From an uncultured cyanobacterium (GTDB lineage Bacteria > Cyanobacteriota > Cyanobacteriia > Cyanobacteriales > Chroococcidiopsidaceae), in contig CAMIFA010000166.1 in the NCBI GenBank assembly GCA_946221495.1, forward strand, positions 1-10,856: DNA of 10,856 bases, in the 5' to 3' direction. The stretch's first letter is position 1; the number at the start of each line of letters is the position of its first letter. The position numbers and the translations under genes were made by a program. The notes under the pieces are model-generated. The model was not told the origin of the DNA. It did not search any database and saw only the letters and a list, made by a program, of their open reading frames with translations. Positions 6,275-10,856 of this stretch are shown here, piece by piece.

Positions 6275-6778
6275 CTATTTATCAACCTCTTCAGACTTGG
6301 TAAACCAAAAACCCAGGCTTGGCAGCAGATAAAAAATCATGTTAAATCCTGACACTGATCTAACTGTATAAACTTTTTGGCGATACTGCTCTATGCTTGT
6401 TAATTTCCGAATCACAGGGTGGTAATTCTGTAGCTGAATTACATAATTTCCATTGGGATCAGCTAACCCACCTACAGAGCTAAACGATAGAAAACTACAT
6501 AAAACGGTATTCACAAACATATAGACGAAAATGCAGAGAAGAACAAATTTAATACAATTTTGTATTAGTGGCATTGTAATAGCTCTTCTATACCAGTTTT
6601 GTTCTCTTTGCTCAGATGAGGATGTTGATGAGGTCTTTGAAAAGGCAATTACGAAGATACCACAGAAAAGAAAAGAAGTTAAAGGCAACGTTAGTGCTGG
6701 ATCTACATTTCTAAAAGTTGATATATGAATAATTAGGCTAGAAACGAAACCTAAAAAAGCTAACAATGATAACCACAT
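6275..6778 (-). CDS. Small multi-pass membrane protein of unknown function
   Basis: I do not recognise a family for this 167-residue protein. Hydrophobic segments are at about residues 2-20, 29-47, 72-99 (long enough for one extended or two tight spans) and 147-159, giving roughly four membrane passes. Between the second and third lies a serine-rich charged loop (KTSSTSSSEQREQNWYRR). Between the third and fourth is a soluble stretch of about 45 residues (GGLADPNGNYVIQLQNYH). The C terminus is short and charged (TKSEEVDK). The start is the ATG at 6778, with no recognisable Shine-Dalgarno sequence. It is convergent with pyrE, with a 31-base gap, and lies downstream of thiC on the same strand behind a hairpin, so it probably has its own promoter. 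No transporter or enzyme signature is seen. Confidence 0.68.
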   Translation of the reverse strand: MWLSLLAFLGFVSSLIIHISTFRNVDPALTLPLTSFLFCGIFVIAFSKTSSTSSSEQREQNWYRRAITMPLIQNCIKFVLLCIFVYMFVNTVLCSFLSFSSVGGLADPNGNYVIQLQNYHPVIRKLTSIEQYRQKVYTVRSVSGFNMIFYLLPSLGFWFTKSEEVDK

Positions 6779-6829
6779 AAAACTTATGGAGTAACTATTG
6801 CCGCCTAGTTAATAGCATCTAATAATTAA

Positions 6830-6846
6830 GGTGGGCAATGCCCACC
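6830..6846 (-). terminator. GC-rich hairpin just after thiC, also a cyanobacterial dispersed repeat
   Basis: GGTGGGC (6830-6836) and GCCCACC (6840-6846) form a 7-base perfect stem with loop AAT, eight bases after the thiC stop. As a strong GC stem in the 3' region it can end or stabilise the thiC transcript. The same GGTGGGCAATGCCCACC word is, from memory, scattered between genes in many cyanobacterial genomes, so it may be a repeat used as a terminator. No strong U tract follows. Confidence 0.6.
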
Positions 6847-6854
6847 CTACTGTC

Positions 6855-8225
6855 TTAACTCTTAACGGTTTCCTTTGCCAAGAATTTCTCTAATTCTGTT
6901 AGTGCATCTGCATCAACTTTAGTCTGCATTGGGCAGAATTTAGGTCCACACATTGAACAGAATTCAGCAGTTTTGTAGATGTCTGCTGGTAGAGTTTCGT
7001 CGTGGTATTCTTTGGCGCGTTCGGGGTCTAGTGATAATTCAAACTGACGATTCCAGTCGAAGTTATAACGCGCGCGGGAGAGTTCATCGTCTCTATCTCT
7101 TGCCCCTGGTCTACGGCGAGCAATATCTGCCGCATGAGCCGCGATTTTGTAGGCAATTAAACCATTCCGCACATCTTCGGCATCCGGTAGCCCTAAATGT
7201 TCTTTGGGTGTCACGTAGCAAAGCATCGCCGTACCGTACCAGCCAGCCATCGCCGCGCCTATTGCTGAGGTAATGTGGTCATAGCCAGGCGCGATGTCTG
7301 TTACTAATGGTCCTAGCACATAAAAGGGTGCTTCCGAACATTCTTCCATTTGCTTGCGGACGTTGAACTCAATTTGATCCATCGGGACATGACCTGGTCC
7401 TTCTACCATTACCTGAACATCATGTTCCCAGGCGCGGCGAGTTAGTTGTCCTAATGTTTTGAGTTCAGCTAGTTGAGCTGCATCAGAGGCATCGTGAGTA
7501 CAGCCAGGGCGTAAAGAATCCCCTAAACTGAATGAGACATCGTACTTCTTGAAGATTTCGATGATGTCTTTGAAATGAGTATAGAGGGGGTTTTGCTTAT
7601 GGTGGTGCAGCATCCAGCGAGCCAGAATACCGCCGCCACGAGAGACAATTCCCGTAAGCCGATCTCTTACTAAAGGCAAATGCTCAATGAGAATTCCTGC
7701 ATGGATTGTCTGGTAGTCTACCCCTTGCTGCGCGTGTTTTTCGATTACATGGAGAAAGTCATCCGGTGTGAGTTTTTCAATTGTGCCATGCACACTTTCT
7801 AGAGCTTGGTAGACTGGCACTGTGCCAATTGGTACTGGTGAGGCGTTGATAATAGCTGTGCGAATTTCATCTAAGTTGCCGCCGCCAGTGGATAAGTCCA
7901 TTACTGTGTCAGCGCCATATTTCACTGCTAGCTTTAGCTTATCAACTTCTTCATCAAGATTAGAAGAGTTGGGACTCGCTCCAATATTGGCATTAACCTT
8001 ACATTTAGAGGCAATACCAATACACATTGGCTCTAGATTGGTGTGATTGATGTTGGCAGGGATAATCATTCGTCCCCGCGCTACTTCTTCTCGAATCAAC
8101 TCTGGTGGGAGATTCTCGCGCTGGGCAACATAGTGCATTTCTTCAGTAACAATACCCTGACGGGCATAATGCATTTGAGATACGTTACTTTGCCCGCGAC
8201 GCTTGGCGATCCATTGAGTCCGCAT
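6855..8225 (-). CDS. thiC: Phosphomethylpyrimidine synthase ThiC
   Basis: ThiC is a radical S-adenosylmethionine enzyme that rearranges aminoimidazole ribotide to hydroxymethylpyrimidine phosphate for thiamine synthesis. The 456-residue protein matches the shorter form common in cyanobacteria and lacks the long N-terminal extension of the E. coli enzyme. The C-terminal iron-sulfur cluster motif CSMCGPKFC (C423, C426, C431; CX2CX4C) is intact. Other family blocks are visible: PANINHTNLEPMCIG, VNANIGASPNSS, DTVMDLSTGG, SLGDSLRPGCTHDASD, VEGPGHVPMDQIEFN and DIAPGYDHITSAIG. The ATG at 8225 has GAGGAA at 8233-8238 seven bases upstream. A thiamine pyrophosphate riboswitch occupies the leader, so expression should fall when the vitamin is plentiful. 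A GC-rich hairpin follows the stop. No other thi gene is in the window. Confidence 0.98.
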   Translation of the reverse strand: MRTQWIAKRRGQSNVSQMHYARQGIVTEEMHYVAQRENLPPELIREEVARGRMIIPANINHTNLEPMCIGIASKCKVNANIGASPNSSNLDEEVDKLKLAVKYGADTVMDLSTGGGNLDEIRTAIINASPVPIGTVPVYQALESVHGTIEKLTPDDFLHVIEKHAQQGVDYQTIHAGILIEHLPLVRDRLTGIVSRGGGILARWMLHHHKQNPLYTHFKDIIEIFKKYDVSFSLGDSLRPGCTHDASDAAQLAELKTLGQLTRRAWEHDVQVMVEGPGHVPMDQIEFNVRKQMEECSEAPFYVLGPLVTDIAPGYDHITSAIGAAMAGWYGTAMLCYVTPKEHLGLPDAEDVRNGLIAYKIAAHAADIARRRPGARDRDDELSRARYNFDWNRQFELSLDPERAKEYHDETLPADIYKTAEFCSMCGPKFCPMQTKVDADALTELEKFLAKETVKS

Positions 8226-8232
8226 TATTAAT

Positions 8233-8238
8233 TTCCTC
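8233..8238 (-). promoter_or_regulatory. thiC ribosome binding site, controlled position next to the TPP aptamer
   Basis: The minus strand reads GAGGAA, seven bases before the thiC ATG. The 3' end of the TPP aptamer lies only seven bases further upstream, so ligand-dependent refolding could cover this site. This is the main reason to favour translational rather than transcriptional control. Confidence 0.75.
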
Positions 8239-8245
8239 GATTAAC

Positions 8246-8323
8246 AGCTTCCCTACGCTGGTATTACCCAGTCTCAGGTTCTAAGGGACTATCTCAGCCT
8301 GGTTGTTGCAGACACCCCTAGCT
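8246..8323 (-). ncRNA. TPP riboswitch (THI element) in the thiC leader
   Basis: Read on the minus strand, the leader contains the conserved TPP aptamer words in the right order: AGGGGTG near the 5' end, CTGAGAT, a short P3-like stem, GAACCTGA, then GGGTAATACCAGCGTAGGGA near the 3' end. AGCT at both ends (8320-8323 and 8246-8249) closes the P1 stem. CTGAGA forms the pyrimidine-sensing side and the GCGTAGGGA arm the pyrophosphate-sensing side in known structures. No clear terminator hairpin with a U tract lies between the aptamer and the ATG, and the thiC ribosome binding site is seven bases away. Confidence 0.96.
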
Positions 8324-8332
8324 TGGTTGAAA

Positions 8333-8338
8333 ATTGTA
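8333..8338 (-). promoter_or_regulatory. -10 box of thiC
   Basis: The minus strand reads TACAAT, a good -10 hexamer, placing the transcription start near 8326, three bases before the TPP aptamer. The fit with the aptamer boundary is the main support. No convincing -35 box lies at 16-18 bases. Confidence 0.5.
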
Positions 8339-8570
8339 GCACTTGAATTGAAGCTAAATTCCAGCAAGTCAATAAATATTGATATACAGCAGAAGTGATG
8401 GGGAATGTCATGGTGAGTAATTATAAAACTGCGATCGCACCCCCACAAAACGCGATGCCATCATAGAGTTCACTAGCAAAGGTTCGCCTAGTCAAGGAAA
8501 AGCAAAGACAAGCAATTAGATATCATTGTGTAGGCTCACACTCACCTTAAAGCTACAATTCCAACTACCA

Positions 8571-9107
8571 ATGCAAAAAACCAAGTTAATTAATAAAGTT
8601 ATCGCTAGCACAATGCTGTCGTTTACCCTGGCAACTATTGGTGAAGTAGTACAAGCAGAAACCCAGCGATCTACATACCTACTAAGAGCTAAATGTGTTA
8701 ATAGTGGGCTTGGCAGTGTCCGTCAAAATAATCTTGATGTTGCTATCGGCAAGGCAGTTTATACAAGTCGTTTTTATTTAGGTGCAGGTAATCGCTCTGC
8801 GTCGGTAACTTGTAAGATTAGGCGAGTTGATACTCAACCTTTGTTTCAAACACTCCAGCTAGGCTTTGGAATGCGTGACAACACAACAAGTCCGCCTGTA
8901 GTTGTTAATGTTTATTTAGATAATCAGCAGGCTGAGTCTCGGACTATTGAGCCAACAAAGCAAGAGTCTTTGTCCCTAAACGTTGGCGAGGCAACAAATG
9001 TCACGATAGAAGCTGTTTGTTCTAGTCAGTCAATATATTGTAGTCGGGTTTACTTCTTCAACGCTGCACTTGAACCGATAGCTTTAACTCCAAGTGCAAG
9101 TAAGTAG
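8571..9107 (+). CDS. Secreted beta-rich protein with four cysteines, unknown function
   Basis: I do not recognise a firm family. The frame is open from a TTG at 8526, but the ATG at 8571 is preferred because it places a standard signal peptide at the N terminus: KTKLINK, a hydrophobic core (VIASTMLSFTLATIG) and cleavage after A29 (VVQA/ET). The 178-residue precursor yields a mature protein of about 149 residues with cysteines at 42, 81, 150 and 157, suggesting two disulfides in an oxidising compartment. Residues 90-165 alternate hydrophobic and polar positions (LFQTLQLGFGMRD, PVVVNVYLDNQQ, NVTIEAVCSSQSIYCSRVYF) in a way that recalls NPCBM-like carbohydrate-binding beta sandwiches. That resemblance is a guess from pattern. 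No clear Shine-Dalgarno sequence precedes it. It is divergent from thiC and followed by a HIP1-based hairpin. Confidence 0.75.
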   Translation: MQKTKLINKVIASTMLSFTLATIGEVVQAETQRSTYLLRAKCVNSGLGSVRQNNLDVAIGKAVYTSRFYLGAGNRSASVTCKIRRVDTQPLFQTLQLGFGMRDNTTSPPVVVNVYLDNQQAESRTIEPTKQESLSLNVGEATNVTIEAVCSSQSIYCSRVYFFNAALEPIALTPSASK

Positions 9108-9114
9108 TGAGCAT

Positions 9115-9148
9115 AAAGCGATCGCACTCTGAAAAGGCGATCGCCTTT
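9115..9148 (+). terminator. Paired HIP1 octamers forming a hairpin after the secreted-protein gene
   Basis: Two GCGATCGC copies (9118-9125 and 9137-9144) can pair as an 8-base stem around an 11-base loop, extended by AAA/TTT with one bulged C. Alternatively, the second copy sits in the 16-base perfect palindrome AAAGGCGATCGCCTTT (9133-9148). It begins seven bases after the stop codon of the secreted-protein gene, so it is a reasonable transcription terminator, although the T run is only three long. Confidence 0.5.
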
Positions 9149-9234
9149 GACAATTTATGCACATACCTATCTTTTTCCAGTGTAAAAAATCCGATTGGAC
9201 GACAATGGATTAGTAACCTCTACTTTGTCTAACC

Positions 9235-10650
9235 TTGAGTAATTTTCAATCGTCCCCACTTCATTCTGTTGAGGATCAGGCATCGCCAGTGCGTACTAAC
9301 CAACAAGAATCTCATCTAAACCGCGCTCGTGCTAGTCTGCGTCAGGCGCTGTCTTGGTATTCCCATCTACGCAAACCTGGACAATTACAATCAACTCAAC
9401 TACAAGCAACACTGAAACCTGAATTAGATATTTTGACTTCTAACTTAAACAAGTTAGACCACAATGTCATTCGGATTGCGGCATTTGGTTTAGTAAGTCG
9501 CGGTAAGTCAGCAGTTTTGAATGCCTTGGTAGGACAAAAGATTCTCCAAACCGGACCTCTTAACGGTGTTACTCAATGGCCTCGCTCTTTACGGTGGACA
9601 CCTAACGCTAGTGGTAAAGTTCAGGTAGAGTTGATTGATACGCCCGGATTAGATGAGATTGAAGGTCAACTTAGAGCAAAAATGGCGCGGGATGTGGTGC
9701 GCCAAGCTGACTTAATTTTATTTGTGGTATCTGGAGACATCACGCGAACTGAGTACCAAGCGCTTTGTGAATTGCGCCAAGCTCAGAAACCTTTAATTTT
9801 AGTATTTAACAAAATAGATTTATATCCTGATGTAGACCAACAAGCTATTTACAAAAATCTTCAACAACTAAATGCTAAAAGCGCCCAAGATCAAGGCGAA
9901 AAGGAATCAGTTTTACTACCTGATGAAATTGTCATGGTTGCGGCTGAACCACAGCCATTGGAAGTACGAGTTGAATGGGCTGATGGTCAAGTTAGCTACG
10001 AATGGGAAACACCGCCGCCTTTAGTAGATGATCTCAAGCAGAAAATTCTCAGTATCCTCAACCGAGAAGGGCGATCGCTCTTAGCTCTTAATGCTTTAAT
10101 CCAGGCGCGGGATGCAGAAGCGGCGATCGCTGCTAAAACTATTGATTTACGCAATACAGAAGCAGAAAAGATCATTTGGCAATTCACTAGATATAAAGCT
10201 TTGGCGGTTGCTCTTAATCCCATTGCCTTATTAGATTTATGCGGCGGATTTATTGCTGATTTGGCTTTAATTCGTTCTCTAGCACGGCTTTATGGTCTGC
10301 CGATGACTGGCTACAAAGCGGCAAAAATATTACAGACAATTTTAGTTTCTTCCGGTGGTTTGCTACTGGGTGAATTAGGCTCCAGTTTGATGTTGGGCTT
10401 GGGGAAAAGTACAGCTGCGATCGCTAGTGGGGAAAATCCCACAAATTTGTCTGCTTATGCAGGAGCTGCTATAACTCAAGCTGGGATTGCTGGTTATGGA
10501 GCTTATATTGTCGGTCGGGCAGCGCAAGTTTATTTAGAAAGTGGCTGTACTTGGGGACAACTAGGAGCCAGCACGGTAATTCAAGAAATTATCAGCCAGG
10601 TGGAACCAAATACAATTATCTATCGGCTCCGACAAGAACTAAACCAATAA
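9235..10650 (+). CDS. GTPase with C-terminal DUF697 membrane domain
   Basis: The 471-residue protein has a GTP-binding domain: G1/P-loop GLVSRGKS (residues 85-92), a threonine in GVTQWP (111-116) as likely G2, G3 DTPG (135-138) and G4 NKID (192-195). The region from about 310 to the end is the DUF697-type domain found in cyanobacterial GTPases, with glycine- and alanine-rich hydrophobic stretches near 320-350, 364-390 and 405-430 that probably insert into or lie on a membrane. The first 75 residues are helical and polar. The order GTPase then DUF697 recalls Era-like membrane GTPases; the cellular role is unknown. The TTG start at 9235 is used because stops lie just upstream (9214) and no ATG occurs before the P-loop; GTG at residue 18 is an alternative. 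No Shine-Dalgarno sequence is evident. Confidence 0.88.
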   Translation: MSNFQSSPLHSVEDQASPVRTNQQESHLNRARASLRQALSWYSHLRKPGQLQSTQLQATLKPELDILTSNLNKLDHNVIRIAAFGLVSRGKSAVLNALVGQKILQTGPLNGVTQWPRSLRWTPNASGKVQVELIDTPGLDEIEGQLRAKMARDVVRQADLILFVVSGDITRTEYQALCELRQAQKPLILVFNKIDLYPDVDQQAIYKNLQQLNAKSAQDQGEKESVLLPDEIVMVAAEPQPLEVRVEWADGQVSYEWETPPPLVDDLKQKILSILNREGRSLLALNALIQARDAEAAIAAKTIDLRNTEAEKIIWQFTRYKALAVALNPIALLDLCGGFIADLALIRSLARLYGLPMTGYKAAKILQTILVSSGGLLLGELGSSLMLGLGKSTAAIASGENPTNLSAYAGAAITQAGIAGYGAYIVGRAAQVYLESGCTWGQLGASTVIQEIISQVEPNTIIYRLRQELNQ

Positions 10651-10752
10651 TTACTTTGGAGGAAGCTACTAATTTCGCAATTTTGTTAGCTAAAAATTTT
10701 TTAAATTTACAGTTTACAGAATTTTTGTTTCAGTTTATAGTTGATTTATATC

Positions 10753-10801
10753 ATAATGGAAATCTGTGCAAAAATATTATTTGAGATAATATTTCCATTA
10801 T
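10753..10801. repeat. Long AT-rich inverted repeat downstream of the GTPase gene
   Basis: ATAATGGAAAT (10753-10763) is the exact inverse of ATTTCCATTAT (10791-10801). Inside, AAATATTAT (10772-10780) is the exact inverse of ATAATATTT (10786-10794) around the loop TTGAG. The two pairings overlap by four bases on the right, so they nest with slight trimming. It lies about 100 bases after the GTPase stop in otherwise featureless AT-rich DNA. It may be a terminator, a protein-binding site or the end of a small element continuing past the window. Confidence 0.5.
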
Positions 10802-10856
10802 AAAATTATACAACAAAAATTATTTTGCTACACCTAATTAATCACCTAAATTAACT

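Larger units (their letters stand above)
1266..10424. repeat. HIP1 octamers (GCGATCGC) scattered through the window
   Basis: Copies start at 1266, 1982, 2980, 3332, 4269, 5815, 6213, 8431, 9118, 9137, 10071, 10123 and 10417. They lie both inside genes and between them. HIP1 is a known over-represented palindrome of many cyanobacterial genomes. Its density here supports a cyanobacterial origin. It is absent from thiC and from the long 6220-8430 interval. Confidence 0.95.

Noticed and set aside
6953..7273. 106-codon frame antisense to thiC
   Set aside because: thiC is certain on the opposite strand, and the frame encodes an arginine-rich sequence without recognisable features.
8526..8570. N-terminal extension of the secreted protein from a TTG at 8526
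   Set aside because: It would put 15 extra residues ahead of a clean signal peptide; the ATG at 8571 gives a standard signal peptide.
10551..10784. 77-codon open frame overlapping the end of the GTPase gene
   Set aside because: It is mostly out of frame inside the GTPase gene and its tail is AT-rich noncoding sequence with low-complexity Phe/Leu/Asn content; no start signal.

Overview
The window looks like an ordinary stretch of cyanobacterial chromosome. At least 13 copies of the octamer GCGATCGC (HIP1) occur in 10.9 kb, far more than chance would give. GGGGAGCAGGGGA-type low-complexity repeats, a GGTGGGC/GCCCACC dispersed hairpin and families usual in cyanobacteria (thiC under a TPP riboswitch, a DUF697 GTPase, a CNNM/CorC-type protein) point the same way. 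The genus cannot be fixed from the sequence. No insertion sequence, prophage gene, CRISPR array or defence system is visible.

Layout. 1-298 (-): 5' end of a Gfo/Idh/MocA oxidoreductase that runs off the left edge. 299-791: noncoding, with two degenerate dispersed repeats. 792-2071 (+): queC (GTG start) and, 5 nt later, an HD-domain phosphohydrolase, probably one operon. A nested inverted repeat lies between this pair and the convergent CNNM/CBS/CorC membrane protein at 2121-3485 (-), which is preceded on the same strand by an exported or membrane-anchored protein (3562-4251). 4252-4577: noncoding, with several long perfect inverted repeats, then a CAT-anticodon tRNA (4578-4650, +). 4714-5154 (-): small exported protein. 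5155-5640: AT-rich noncoding stretch with strong dyads ahead of pyrE (5641-6243, +). 6275-6778 (-): small multi-pass membrane protein. 6855-8225 (-): thiC, with a TPP riboswitch in its leader and a GC-rich hairpin just after its stop. 8571-9107 (+): secreted protein with four cysteines. 9235-10650 (+): GTPase with a C-terminal DUF697 membrane region. The right end is AT-rich noncoding DNA with a long inverted repeat.

How the genes relate. Most neighbours are functionally independent housekeeping genes: tRNA modification (queC), pyrimidine synthesis (pyrE) and thiamine synthesis (thiC). The one tight pairing is queC with the HD hydrolase. The clearest regulation is the TPP aptamer ahead of thiC, whose 3' end lies 7 nt from the Shine-Dalgarno sequence, so translational control is likely.

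No clearly new system was found. The items most worth a second look are intergenic: the inverted-repeat cluster at 4382-4548, the mutually exclusive hairpins ahead of pyrE, and the terminal palindrome at 10753-10801.
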